From NCBI GenBank assembly GCA_910585215.1, contig CAJUDQ010000003.1, positions 1-64,000 of the forward strand: 64,000 nt of DNA. The letters run 5' to 3'. The DNA comes from an uncultured Lachnospiraceae bacterium. Lineage in GTDB: Bacteria; Bacillota; Clostridia; Lachnospirales; Lachnospiraceae. Below the pieces are notes generated by a model. It was given only the letters and a program-made list of their open reading frames with translations, had not been told where the DNA came from and made no database searches. Each line of letters opens with the position of its first letter. Within the stretch, counting starts at the first letter, position 1. Positions 8,828-17,741 of the stretch are shown here, in pieces. The position numbers and the translations under genes are program-made.

Positions 8828-8878
8828 TTCTATCAAACCTATTGTTCTATCAAACCTATCATTCTATCAAATCCATTA
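8828..8878. repeat. Three 17-bp tandem repeats between parE and parC
   Basis: Units TTCTATCAAACCTATTG (8828-8844), TTCTATCAAACCTATCA (8845-8861) and TTCTATCAAATCCATTA (8862-8878). They begin directly after the parE stop codon and fill nearly half of the spacer to parC. Confidence 0.85.
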
Positions 8879-10798
8879 TTACACATCAAGCTCTGCATCC
8901 TCAGCATGTTCATAAATAAACTGTCGTCTGGATGACACATCGCTTCCCATAAGCATTTCTGTAATCTTTGACGCCATTCTGCCATCTTCAATCTCTACCT
9001 GCTTTAAAATTCTTGTTTCCGGATTTAATGTAGTTTCCCAGAGCTGCTCTGCGTCCATTTCTCCAAGTCCTTTATATCTTTGAAGTGTAAAGCCTCCTTT
9101 GTGTGCCTTCCGGTATTTTGCCAGCGCCTTGTCATCATAGATATATTCCTCTTTTCCTTTTTTGGGAATCACCTTGTATAGCGGCGGTGTTGCAAGATAA
9201 ACATGTCCCTCATTGATTAATTCCGGCATAAAACGATAGAAAAAAGTCAAAAGCAGTGTATCAATATGAGCCCCGTCTACATCCGCATCCGTCATAATAA
9301 TAATTTTGTCATATCTCAGCTTTGAAATATCAAAATCATTGCCATAGCCTTCTGAAAATCCACAGCCAAACGCATGAATCATAGTCTTTATCTCTGCATT
9401 TGCAAGCACCTTGTCCATAGTAGCTTTTTCCACATTTAAAATCTTTCCTCTGATTGGCATAATGGCCTGAGTTTTTCGATTTCTTCCCATTTTTGCAGAA
9501 CCTCCCGCTGAATCGCCCTCTACGATAAATACTTCACATTCCTTCGGGTTTCTGCTTTCACAGTTGGCAAGCTTTCCATTGCTGTCTATGGAAAACTTCG
9601 GTTTGCTCAGCATATTTGTTCTGGCCTTTTCTTCTGCCTTTCGTATTTTTGCAGATTTTTCTGCACAGGCAATGACCTGTTTTAATACCTCAAGATGTTT
9701 GTCAAAATACAGCACTAATTCCTCACCTGCTGCATCACCTGCCGCTTTTCCGGCATCCGGATTGTCCAGTTTTGTTTTTGTCTGTCCCTCAAATCTCGGG
9801 TCCGGATGTTTAATCGCAATCACTGCTGTCATACCGCTTCGTACATCCGAGCCTGTAAAATTGCTGTCCTTTTCCTTCAAAATTCCAAGCTCTCTTGCAT
9901 ATTGATTCATAATCGTGGTAAATCTTGTCTTAAATCCGACAAGATGTGTGCCTCCCTCCTGTGTGTAGATATTGTTGCAGAAACCGAGCATGGTTTCCTG
10001 AAATTCGTCTACAAACTGAAAGGCAGCTTCTACTTCAATATCATCCTTTTTTTTCTTAAAATAAATAACATCATGAACGACCGGTTTCCCCTGATTAATG
10101 TCTTTTACGTATGCCTGTATTCCCTCTTCTTCATGATATTCTATCTTTTCCTCTTCAGAAAAACGCTTGTTTTCAAAGGTAATTGTCAGTTCAGGATTTA
10201 AATAAGCGGTTTCATGCATTCTTGCCTTTATCGCTTCTGCTTTAAAATATGTTTTTTCAAAAATTTCAGCATCCGGAAGAAATCTTACACTTGTTCCGGT
10301 TTCGCTTTTTCTGCATGTTCCGACCTCTTTTAATGAATAGATTACCTTCCCGCGTTCATAACGCTGTCTATATACAACGCCGTTTCGCTTAATCGTCACC
10401 TCAAGCCATTCTGACAATGCATTTACGACAGAGGCACCTACACCATGAAGGCCACCGGATATTTTATATCCTCCGTCTCCAAATTTTCCCCCTGCATGCA
10501 GCATGGTAAAGACCACTTCTACTGCCGGAAGTCCTGTTTTTTCATTAATTCCTGTCGGAATCCCTCTTCCGTTGTCTGTAATCACCGCAGTCCCGTCTTT
10601 TTCCAGTGTTACATAAATATGATTGCAGTAACCGGCAAGATGCTCATCCACAGAATTATCCACAATTTCATAAATAAGATGATTTAAGCCTTTGGTAGAT
10701 ACACTTCCAATATACATTCCTGGCCTTTTTCGTACTGCCTCTAATCCCTCCAGTATGGATATGCTGTTTGCATCATAATTATTTGCTGCTTTTGTCAT
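8879..10798 (-). CDS. parE: DNA topoisomerase IV subunit B (ParE/GyrB type)
   Basis: 639 aa. The GHKL ATPase domain has E44 and N48 in YEIVDNSVDE, DNGRGIP and GGLHGVGASVVNALS. The TOPRIM domain has EVFIVEGDSAGGSAK and the metal-binding DADVDGAHI. The C-terminus ends RRQFIYEHAEDAELDV, as in ParE/GyrB. Assignment as ParE follows from the adjacent ParC-type partner. The start at 10798 has AAAGGAG upstream; a 14-codon extension has none. It heads the parE-parC-greA-hydrolase operon. Confidence 0.88.
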   Translation of the reverse strand: MTKAANNYDANSISILEGLEAVRKRPGMYIGSVSTKGLNHLIYEIVDNSVDEHLAGYCNHIYVTLEKDGTAVITDNGRGIPTGINEKTGLPAVEVVFTMLHAGGKFGDGGYKISGGLHGVGASVVNALSEWLEVTIKRNGVVYRQRYERGKVIYSLKEVGTCRKSETGTSVRFLPDAEIFEKTYFKAEAIKARMHETAYLNPELTITFENKRFSEEEKIEYHEEEGIQAYVKDINQGKPVVHDVIYFKKKKDDIEVEAAFQFVDEFQETMLGFCNNIYTQEGGTHLVGFKTRFTTIMNQYARELGILKEKDSNFTGSDVRSGMTAVIAIKHPDPRFEGQTKTKLDNPDAGKAAGDAAGEELVLYFDKHLEVLKQVIACAEKSAKIRKAEEKARTNMLSKPKFSIDSNGKLANCESRNPKECEVFIVEGDSAGGSAKMGRNRKTQAIMPIRGKILNVEKATMDKVLANAEIKTMIHAFGCGFSEGYGNDFDISKLRYDKIIIMTDADVDGAHIDTLLLTFFYRFMPELINEGHVYLATPPLYKVIPKKGKEEYIYDDKALAKYRKAHKGGFTLQRYKGLGEMDAEQLWETTLNPETRILKQVEIEDGRMASKITEMLMGSDVSSRRQFIYEHAEDAELDV

Positions 10799-10876
10799 TG
10801 TTATTTTACTCCTTTTATTACATTTTTTACAGAAAGTCACCTTGTGTTTCCCATAACATCTTTTATAAAACAGCGA

Positions 10877-10897
10877 TTCCTGTACAAAGCACAGGAA
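10877..10897 (-). terminator. Possible terminator after the GNAT gene
   Basis: A 7-bp stem TTCCTGT/ACAGGAA with a 7-nt loop, 24 bp past the GNAT stop; the following minus-strand sequence is only moderately T-rich. Confidence 0.35.
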
Positions 10898-10920
10898 ATT
10901 TTCATAAATCTTCTGGTATT

Positions 10921-11343
10921 TTATTCTGATTTCAGATACTGAATCATCCCTGGTCCAAGACTATCTGTTGGTCTTCCCACAAAACCAAATTTTTCATAAA
11001 ATGTTTCTCTTCCCTTTGCACACATAAGACAGAGCATCATTTCACTGTTTTCCATTCGAAGACTTTCCACATGCTGAATCAGTTTTTTCATCATCTGTTT
11101 TCCAATCCCTTCGCCTTGGTATTCCGACTTTACAATAAAATCCTGTATATAACAGATAACTGCTCCGTCTCCTACGATTCTTCCCATACCTACAGGCTCT
11201 CCCTGCCTTATGGCTGTAATAGTATAAAGACTGTTTGAGACAGCCTTTTTAGCCTGCTCCTGTGTCAAACGTTTCCAGCCTACAGAAGCACGAAGTGAAA
11301 GATATGTATTCAAATCCAATGTATTTTCCTTTAGTTCTATCAT
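10921..11343 (-). CDS. GNAT family N-acetyltransferase
   Basis: 140 aa, a single GNAT domain. Strand beta-4 reads ICYIQDFIVKSEYQGEGIGKQMM, containing the Q/RxxGxG/A acetyl-CoA pyrophosphate loop as QGEGIG. The C-terminal ETFYEKFGFVGRP is the usual beta-5/beta-6 segment. The acceptor is unknown. A GGAG site lies 13 nt before the ATG. It has its own promoter-like sequence upstream and stands between the parE operon and uppP. Confidence 0.85.
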   Translation of the reverse strand: MIELKENTLDLNTYLSLRASVGWKRLTQEQAKKAVSNSLYTITAIRQGEPVGMGRIVGDGAVICYIQDFIVKSEYQGEGIGKQMMKKLIQHVESLRMENSEMMLCLMCAKGRETFYEKFGFVGRPTDSLGPGMIQYLKSE

Positions 11344-11381
11344 ATGATTTTATTCTCCATTTCTTTTCCCTTTGTATAAAT

Positions 11382-11411
11382 ATAATACTCAACCTTAGCA
11401 GTATAGGACAA
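11382..11411 (-). promoter_or_regulatory. Possible promoter of the GNAT gene
   Basis: Minus strand TTGTCC (11406-11411), 18 bp, TATTAT (11382-11387). The remaining 11412-11568 shows no gene. Confidence 0.45.
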
Positions 11412-11568
11412 CTGCCAGTACTGCCAATCGGTAGTATATAGCAAAAATAGAAAGCTGTCAAATATAGAATATACGAAGATTATGAACGAATGTTCTTTGA
11501 ATATATTATCAGAAATAACGTTTTTGTCAAGAGTTTTTTTTAATCTTCCCTATAATTTTCCATAAAAA

Positions 11569-11657
11569 AGAGACTGCCATATTTAGCAAAACGCATACAA
11601 AACATAGCATGTAAATCACTCTATTTTGTACTGTCTTTGCTGAATATGACAGTCTCT
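11569..11657 (-). terminator. Long-armed terminator after uppP
   Basis: AGAGACTGCCATATTTAGCA... (11569-11590) pairs with 11636-11657 with two changes, giving a 22-bp stem with a 45-nt loop. On the minus strand it is followed by TTTTTTATG, as expected for a terminator of uppP. Confidence 0.8.
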
Positions 11658-11699
11658 CTTCCTGTTAAGCATACCGTACTTTCCTGAAAATAAACAGCT

Positions 11700-12554
11700 C
11701 TATTTTACTCCATTTATTCCAAAATACAGCCATACTATGATGCCCAATACAATCCTGTACCATCCAAACGGCTTGAAATCATGCTTTCTGATATATCCAA
11801 GCAGCATTTTTATCACTACGAGAGAAACAATAAACGCCACAAACATACCTACAAGCAGCACTGCCGCCTCTATTGCCGTAAAATGAAAACCGAATTTCAC
11901 TATCTTTAAAAGACTTGCACCAAACATAACCGGAATGGCAAGATAAAAGGTAAAATCTGCCGCGGCCTTTCTTGAAATCCCTATCAGTAACGCACCGATA
12001 ATCGTTGCTCCTGAACGGGAGGTTCCCGGAAATATTGCTGCGAGAAGCTGAAATATACCAATAATCACCGCCTGTTTGTATGTAATCTGTGCAGCCTTTT
12101 TGGTTACAGGCTTCATATTTTTGTTATGATTCTCAATAACAATAAAAGCGATACCAAAAACAATTAATGCGCCGCCAATTACATAAGGATTGTAAAAATG
12201 CTCATTCAAAAAATCATCAAACGCAATTCCGACAATTGCAGCCGGTATACAGGCAGCAAGAATCTTAAACCACAGAGTCATAATCTTTTTGTCGAAATGC
12301 GCAAGTATTCCCGTTTCTGTGTATCCTCGCCCTTCACTGTTTGTAAGCGGCCATATGTCCTTCCAGTAAAGAATCACCACTGCCAGTATTGCTCCAAGCT
12401 GAACTACCACCTCAAACATCTCAAAAAAATCCGGTGATACATTCTTAAAGCTTACAAACTGTTCCAGCAGAATCATATGTCCGGTACTGCTCACAGGCAG
12501 CCACTCCGTAATACCTTCCACAATACCAAATAGTATTGATTTTAATACATCCAT
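11700..12554 (-). CDS. uppP: Undecaprenyl-diphosphatase UppP (BacA)
   Basis: 284 aa integral membrane protein. The two signature motifs are EGITEWLPVSSTGH at about 13-26 and PGTSRSGATI at about 175-184, which form the active site that removes a phosphate from undecaprenyl diphosphate to recycle the lipid carrier of peptidoglycan synthesis. Overexpression in this family gives bacitracin resistance. About eight hydrophobic segments are visible and the length is typical. GAAAGGA precedes the ATG. The gph gene lies 88 bp upstream in the same direction. Confidence 0.93.
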   Translation of the reverse strand: MDVLKSILFGIVEGITEWLPVSSTGHMILLEQFVSFKNVSPDFFEMFEVVVQLGAILAVVILYWKDIWPLTNSEGRGYTETGILAHFDKKIMTLWFKILAACIPAAIVGIAFDDFLNEHFYNPYVIGGALIVFGIAFIVIENHNKNMKPVTKKAAQITYKQAVIIGIFQLLAAIFPGTSRSGATIIGALLIGISRKAAADFTFYLAIPVMFGASLLKIVKFGFHFTAIEAAVLLVGMFVAFIVSLVVIKMLLGYIRKHDFKPFGWYRIVLGIIVWLYFGINGVK

Positions 12555-12642
12555 TTTTTCTATCCTTTCTTTTCTTTTATTTCAGCAGTGCCAAAAAATT
12601 TTTGACAAATCTGCATAATAAACTTTTAGATAAAAATACATC

Positions 12643-13290
12643 CTATACAAATTGCAGCAGTTCCAGCGGTTTGTCAATCACTGCAAGCGGTTTCAGCTCC
12701 AAAAGCTTCTCTTTCTCCCGAAATCCCCAGCTGACCAGCACACAGTCAACTCCTGCATTATCCGCTGTTGCTTTATCCACTTCGGAATCTCCTACATATA
12801 ACACATGTTCTTTATCGGCTCCCAATTCGCTGATTGCATGATTGACAGAATCAGGAAATGGTTTTTTTCTTACTCCCTGCTGCTCACCCACCGCCAGCTT
12901 GATATAATGATAAAAATACAGTCTGTTTAACTGTTTCACTGCATCGATATTTTTATTTGAAACAATTGCCATTTTACATTTATTTTCTGCCAGTTTGAAT
13001 AACAGCTCCTCTATTTCGGGATAAGCTCTGGTCTTTATCTGACAATGTTCTGTGTAATAAGCCTTAAAGGTTTCAAAAATATCTTCAAACTGAGGATTTT
13101 TTGTTCCCATGGGAACTGCCCTTTCCATCAGTTTTCTGATGCCATTTCCCACAAACTGCCGGACTTCTTCTAGGGTTCTTTCCGGACAGGAAAATTTTCT
13201 CATACAATAGTTTACCCCGTCTGCAAGGTCTTCCAGAGTATTTAACAAAGTTCCATCCAAATCAAATATAATAGTATTGTATTTCTGCAC
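12643..13290 (-). CDS. gph: HAD-family phosphoglycolate phosphatase-like protein
   Basis: 215 aa. HAD motif I is DLDGTLLNT near the N-terminus, motif II is IVSNKN, and motif III/IV is GDSEVDKATADNAG. A helical C1-type cap lies between motifs I and II. These features fit the Gph/PpaX group, which dephosphorylates 2-phosphoglycolate or pyrophosphate; the substrate is not certain. Translation starts at GTG (13288-13290) with GAGG about 10 nt upstream. It may be co-transcribed with uppP. Confidence 0.8.
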   Translation of the reverse strand: MQKYNTIIFDLDGTLLNTLEDLADGVNYCMRKFSCPERTLEEVRQFVGNGIRKLMERAVPMGTKNPQFEDIFETFKAYYTEHCQIKTRAYPEIEELLFKLAENKCKMAIVSNKNIDAVKQLNRLYFYHYIKLAVGEQQGVRKKPFPDSVNHAISELGADKEHVLYVGDSEVDKATADNAGVDCVLVSWGFREKEKLLELKPLAVIDKPLELLQFV

Positions 13291-13418
13291 TTTTTCTTAC
13301 CTCAATCATGATATTATTTTATTTTTTCTTATAGAACAAAGTGCCTGCGGCACTCTAAAAATCTTTTTACATTCTACAACATTCACTTTGAGATTGCAAG
13401 AAGATATCATATTCTTCC

Positions 13419-13448
13419 TTGACATTCTCCTGTTCTTTATTGTATCAT
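13419..13448 (+). promoter_or_regulatory. Promoter of the PAS-CPBP gene
   Basis: TTGACA (13419-13424), 18 bp, TATCAT (13443-13448), about 75 bp before the start codon. A short GC-rich hairpin AGTGCC/GGCACT at 13340-13354 lies upstream in the same divergent spacer; its role is unclear. Confidence 0.7.
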
Positions 13449-13522
13449 GTTAAATATTTGCAAATGATATCATTGCGCCGGAAATGCTTTCTTCTATATT
13501 TTATCAAAAGGGAGTTTAAAAT

Positions 13523-14518
13523 ATGTCAGATACTATTACATCCAAACAAAAAGAAACAATTTTTATGAACATGAGCGACGGCGTTCTTCTTATCAACAGT
13601 AATCAGGAAATTACTTATAGCAACCCTGCCGCTGAAGCAATGTTAAACCTGTACAGAGAAGCGCCTGTTATGCAGGATTTTCTTTTCAATAAAAAAAACA
13701 AACCTTTTTACAGATTTCTATTGCAGGCATTGAAAAACAAGTCGAAATCTGATATGGCTGTTGCAAGTTATGAGAATGGAAATGAAAAAAGAATCTTAAA
13801 TATAAGAACCAGCCAGACAGGCCCTGATACCATTCTGGTACTGATGGAAGACATTACCGCTACACATAACCTGAAAAAACACGAGCGCGACTGCGCCATG
13901 ATTTTTGCAGGGCTGATTACCTGTATCTGTATTTATCTGTTTGTATGGAGTCTGATACGGTTTACCCTTGGGATAAGACTGAATACCTCTGTCTATACTC
14001 TCATTATCGAAGGAATTGCATTTCTGCTTTTTCTGGAGATTATTTTCTTTACCAGCATGACATTTAAAGATATCGGAATTTTTGTAAAACCTTCAAAATT
14101 ATTAAAAACCTTTGTGACAGCTGTTCCAATTGCAGCAGTAGTCTGCTGTATTCTGTTGCTGCTTAATTTTTTGCTGCGTATCACAGGTCATCCTGTCAAA
14201 CCTTATTTTATCGGCGGCTCTTTTGGCGGTGCATATACTTATATCTTTACTGCCATTCTTCAGGAATTTCTGTCAAGAGGGGTAATACAGACCTCAGTAA
14301 AAGCGCTTATGCAGATAAAATATCAAAAGGTTTTCAGTATTTTTCTCACTTCTCTGCTGTTTGCACTTATGCATCTGCCATTTGATTTTCCATTTATGAT
14401 GGGAGCATTTCTTTTAAGCATAGCTCTTGGCATTGTCTATGAAAAGCACCAAAACATCTGGGGTTGTGCATTTTTACACTGGAGCTGCGGTTATCTGGCT
14501 ATGGCAATGTTTTTTTAA
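13523..14518 (+). CDS. PAS domain fused to a CPBP (CAAX-like) intramembrane protease
   Basis: 331 aa. Residues 10-115 look like a PAS sensor (MSDGVLLINSNQEITYSNPAAEAML ... ILVLMEDITATH in shortened form). About 6-7 membrane helices follow. The CPBP core is at 245-325: Q247-E248-xxx-R252 in place of the canonical EExxxR, F280-xxx-H284 and a third His at H319. CPBP/Abi proteins are intramembrane metal-independent endopeptidases linked to prenyl-protein processing, bacteriocin immunity or signalling. A PAS sensor on a CPBP protein is unusual, and the loss of the first Glu may weaken catalysis. It is monocistronic with its own promoter and terminator. Confidence 0.75.
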   Translation: MSDTITSKQKETIFMNMSDGVLLINSNQEITYSNPAAEAMLNLYREAPVMQDFLFNKKNKPFYRFLLQALKNKSKSDMAVASYENGNEKRILNIRTSQTGPDTILVLMEDITATHNLKKHERDCAMIFAGLITCICIYLFVWSLIRFTLGIRLNTSVYTLIIEGIAFLLFLEIIFFTSMTFKDIGIFVKPSKLLKTFVTAVPIAAVVCCILLLLNFLLRITGHPVKPYFIGGSFGGAYTYIFTAILQEFLSRGVIQTSVKALMQIKYQKVFSIFLTSLLFALMHLPFDFPFMMGAFLLSIALGIVYEKHQNIWGCAFLHWSCGYLAMAMFF

Positions 14519-14521
14519 AAC

Positions 14522-14567
14522 AAAAGAATGAACCTTTGATTTACTGAAATCATCGATTCATTCTTTT
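14522..14567 (+). terminator. Terminator of the PAS-CPBP gene
   Basis: AAAAGAATGAA (14522-14532) pairs with TTCATTCTTTT (14557-14567), followed by further T. It begins 4 bp past the stop codon. Confidence 0.8.
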
Positions 14568-14596
14568 TTATTCTTCAATTTCCGTAAACGGATAAT

Positions 14597-14634
14597 TTGA
14601 CAGGTTCAATGCATAAATGTATTGAACTTGTCAA
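14597..14634. repeat. Inverted repeat overlapping the truA stop
   Basis: TTGACAGGTTCAAT (14597-14610) pairs with ATTGAACTTGTCAA (14621-14634), one mismatch, 10-nt loop. It overlaps the end of truA. The lack of a T run on the minus strand makes a simple terminator doubtful. Confidence 0.6.
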
Positions 14635-15371
14635 TAATCCACCTTTACCAGACACAATCCCTGCGGCGGAGCTGTCGGTCCTGCAAGTCTCCTGTCTTTT
14701 GCTTCCAATATTTCTCTGACTTTCTCCGGCGGTATAGTATTTTTTCCCACCTCCAGCAATGTTCCTACAAGAATACGCACCATATTCTGCAAAAACCCGT
14801 TCCCATGAAATGTAAAATACACATATCCACGACTCCGCTTTATTTCAATACTGTCAACTGTTCTGACTGTAGATTTTTTCATCCTTGCATTTCCGCAAAA
14901 GCTTTTAAAATCATGCTCTCCCTCTAAAAATACCGCCGCCTGTCTCATTTTTTCCACATTCACAACCGTATCCAGTCTTGTGACATACTTCCTGTTAAAT
15001 ACAGGCTTTACAGGTCCGTCGCAGCAAGTATAGCAGTAGGTTTTTCCCACTGCCTTATACCTTGCATGAAAACGCTCCGATGCCTGCCGTACCTCTTCCA
15101 CTGCAATATCCTCCGGCAAATACCGGTTCATATAATCCCGTATTTCTTCAGGTGATTTTTCTGTATCCAGAACCGCATTTGCTGTCATTGCTTTTGCATG
15201 TACTCCGGCATCTGTTCTTCCGGCGCCAATCACATCTGTAAATTCCCCGCACATAATTTCCAGAACAGCTTCGAGCTTTCCCTGTATGGTATCTCTGTCC
15301 GGCTGATGCTCCCATCCATAATATCTGCTGCCATCATAGCTTATTATCATTTTATAATTTCTTTTCATCAT
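14631..15371 (-). CDS. truA: tRNA pseudouridine synthase A (TruA)
   Basis: 246 aa. The catalytic aspartate is D54 in GAGRTDAGVHA, the invariant TruA motif. It isomerises U38-U40 of the anticodon arm. Other family segments are FHARYKAVGKTY and FHGNGFLQNMVRILVGTLLEVG. The ATG overlaps the stop of the upstream HD-GYP gene as ATGA (15368-15371), indicating translational coupling; a second in-frame ATG follows at once. Confidence 0.93.
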   Translation of the reverse strand: MMKRNYKMIISYDGSRYYGWEHQPDRDTIQGKLEAVLEIMCGEFTDVIGAGRTDAGVHAKAMTANAVLDTEKSPEEIRDYMNRYLPEDIAVEEVRQASERFHARYKAVGKTYCYTCCDGPVKPVFNRKYVTRLDTVVNVEKMRQAAVFLEGEHDFKSFCGNARMKKSTVRTVDSIEIKRSRGYVYFTFHGNGFLQNMVRILVGTLLEVGKNTIPPEKVREILEAKDRRLAGPTAPPQGLCLVKVDY

Positions 15372-17551
15372 CCCATTTCCTTTTTAACATTTTCCTTTTT
15401 GTTATTTTCCTCATCGCCGTCAAAATCCAGATTGGCCACATCATAGGTCAGTGCGACATCTCTTTTATCATACATTTTGTAAAATTCTTTTAAAATTCTG
15501 TCAATAACCATATGGATAGAATCATTTTCAAGATTCATAAAAATAACCATCTGTTGCGTACTGCTGTACCTTGTCGTAACATCCACAGTACGAACTGTAT
15601 TTGCAATCGCACTTTCCACGTACTGCATAACATTCGCTCTGTCCTCCATAGCAAAGCTTCTCTCATCTACCGGCTTAATTGTAAATAACACAAGCTGAAT
15701 GGTCTGTGCATTTCTTTTTCCGATATTCCGGATAAATTCGTATACCTTTTCAAACTCAGGATAATCCACTTTAAACGCACCCTGATAGGAATATTCCTTC
15801 TGTATCATATGTACAAGATTATCAAGGTCCTGGCTGCTCATATACTTGTCATCCTCTTTCCTGCTGTCATTATAAATATAAAATCCGTTTTTCCCTTCCT
15901 GTTTTATATGATACAGCGCTTTATCTGCATCCATATACAGTTTAGAGTACTCTCTTCCACTGACGACAGACAAAGCGACACCCGCTGACAGCGTAATTCC
16001 CTTTAATTCTTCTATTTTGGATATCCTTGTATTAATCATATGCAGAAGATTCATGACTGTTTTTTCTGCGTCCATAATGGAACCTATTTCCGGAAGAAAG
16101 CATAAAAATTCATCTCCTCCCACTCTGGACACAAGCAGATTCTTTTTCTGATTTGTCAATGCCCTTGCCACTGTAACCAGACAATAGTCTCCCCGAATAT
16201 ACCCATAATTTTTATTGATTTCTCCAATATTATCCACATCAATTAATAACAGGCAACCGTCTCCTCTTTCCAATTCCAGACCAATACTTTTTTCCACGCT
16301 CTTAATCCTTTTTATATCGGACAATTCGTCCAGCAGATTCTGCTTCTGCTGTGGTTCCAATAAACTTTCCGGTATAATTACTTCAACCGGTTTCTCTCTT
16401 CTCTCCACCATACCCGGAATCAACGGTTTTATTTTCTTTTCCTTTAACAGACGAATAAAAGCCTCCGCAATCTGCGGGTCAAACTGTGTTCCCCTGCTTC
16501 TTTCAAGCTCCTCTAATATTTTTTCCTCTGAAAAACGTTTTCTATATACACGATTGCTGCTCATGGCATCATAGGCATCCGCCACACAGATAATACGGGC
16601 AATAAAGGGAATATCCTCTCCCTTTAATCCTGAAGGATAACCCTTTCCGTCATATCTCTCGTGATGATATTTTGCACCGATATCAAGTCCCGGAATCATT
16701 TTGATATCCTTCAAAATATCAGCGCCCACAATCGGATGCTGCTTCATAATTTCATATTCCGAATCTGTCAGCTTGCCTGGCTTATTTAAAACCGAATCTG
16801 GCACTCCTATTTTTCCAATATCGTGCAAAAGAGCAATATTTCGAATATTCTGTGCTTCTTTTTCCTCCAGTCCCAGTTCCTTTGCAAGTGCATAGGAATA
16901 TTCCGAAACCCTCTGAGAATGTCCCTTTGTATATTCATCTTTTGCATCGATTGTATTTGCAATGACTGTAATGGCCTGAAACGTCATTTTCTGAATTTCT
17001 TTTGTCTTTTCGTCAAGCATTTTTGTATATTCTCTGTTCTTTTCCGTAACATTTCCATAAAGTTCAGCTGCTATATAAGAACCGGAAAAGCACAGAAAAA
17101 TCAAGGCAAGTTGTATCTCTATATCCTTGCTGTTATCCATCGTTATCTGATGCTGAAATGCTCTTATCAAAATAAATAAAATATTTACAAGAAATGCCGC
17201 AATTCCCATTCCAAGAATCAAGTTTTTTTTCTGATAGAGAACTACTAATGAAAGCATTGGAAATATATAGGTAAATATCAGCGGAGTATTTCCTGTAATC
17301 ATAACAAAGATATACATTACAAAATATCCAATTACAATATAATATTTCAAACTGTCTGAAACAGGATTTTTTTTGTAAAGCAGTACTGCAGATAATGCAG
17401 GTATTCCTGTAAACAGCATAAAAACGATAAGATAAGTTAGGGTGCGTTCACCTTTTAAAACTTCTCCTGCATAGGCGATAAATAGTATTGCAACAATAGC
17501 TGTCCAGCCAATAATCAGATTTCTATTGATAATATGCTTTTGTGATTCCAT
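15368..17551 (-). CDS. Membrane HD-GYP plus GGDEF signalling protein
   Basis: 727 aa. About six membrane helices occupy residues 12-185. Next comes an HD-GYP phosphodiesterase domain (about 195-370) with LLHDIGKIGVP, KQHPIVGADIL and HHERYDGKGYPSGL. A GGDEF domain (about 415-560) keeps an intact GGDEF in SRVGGDEFLCF. The last 150 residues resemble a second, degenerate cyclase-like fold. Such proteins make or degrade cyclic di-GMP, or use the GGDEF part as a GTP sensor. The signal sensed by the membrane part is unknown. AGGAG precedes the ATG. Adjacent truA is coupled by overlap. Confidence 0.85.
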   Translation of the reverse strand: MESQKHIINRNLIIGWTAIVAILFIAYAGEVLKGERTLTYLIVFMLFTGIPALSAVLLYKKNPVSDSLKYYIVIGYFVMYIFVMITGNTPLIFTYIFPMLSLVVLYQKKNLILGMGIAAFLVNILFILIRAFQHQITMDNSKDIEIQLALIFLCFSGSYIAAELYGNVTEKNREYTKMLDEKTKEIQKMTFQAITVIANTIDAKDEYTKGHSQRVSEYSYALAKELGLEEKEAQNIRNIALLHDIGKIGVPDSVLNKPGKLTDSEYEIMKQHPIVGADILKDIKMIPGLDIGAKYHHERYDGKGYPSGLKGEDIPFIARIICVADAYDAMSSNRVYRKRFSEEKILEELERSRGTQFDPQIAEAFIRLLKEKKIKPLIPGMVERREKPVEVIIPESLLEPQQKQNLLDELSDIKRIKSVEKSIGLELERGDGCLLLIDVDNIGEINKNYGYIRGDYCLVTVARALTNQKKNLLVSRVGGDEFLCFLPEIGSIMDAEKTVMNLLHMINTRISKIEELKGITLSAGVALSVVSGREYSKLYMDADKALYHIKQEGKNGFYIYNDSRKEDDKYMSSQDLDNLVHMIQKEYSYQGAFKVDYPEFEKVYEFIRNIGKRNAQTIQLVLFTIKPVDERSFAMEDRANVMQYVESAIANTVRTVDVTTRYSSTQQMVIFMNLENDSIHMVIDRILKEFYKMYDKRDVALTYDVANLDFDGDEENNKKENVKKEMG

Positions 17552-17622
17552 TTTGGTTCTCCTATTATGCTTGTCATATTATTTTAGAGGAAATAAATTC
17601 AACTACAATTATTTCCTGTATG

Positions 17623-17651
17623 ATTATACATCAAGAGAAGATTCAATTCAA
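17623..17651 (-). promoter_or_regulatory. Promoter of the HD-GYP/truA pair
   Basis: Minus strand TTGAAT (17646-17651), 17 bp, TATAAT (17623-17628). No clear terminator separates it from the upstream Hsp70 operon, so read-through is possible. Confidence 0.65.
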
Positions 17652-17741
17652 GACAAGAAAAAATATGAATTTTTGAATAACATATCAAAGGATGAAATCT
17701 TTTTTCAGATAATATCAAAAAGGCAAGAAGAAAAAACTCTT

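Noticed and set aside
9564..10201. Plus-strand open frames of 113 and 131 codons
   Set aside because: Antisense to conserved parE coding sequence, no family resemblance and no ribosome site.
13340..13354. AGTGCC-TGC-GGCACT hairpin
   Set aside because: It lies between divergent genes and lacks a T run, so it is not listed as a terminator; it could be a protein site but nothing supports that.
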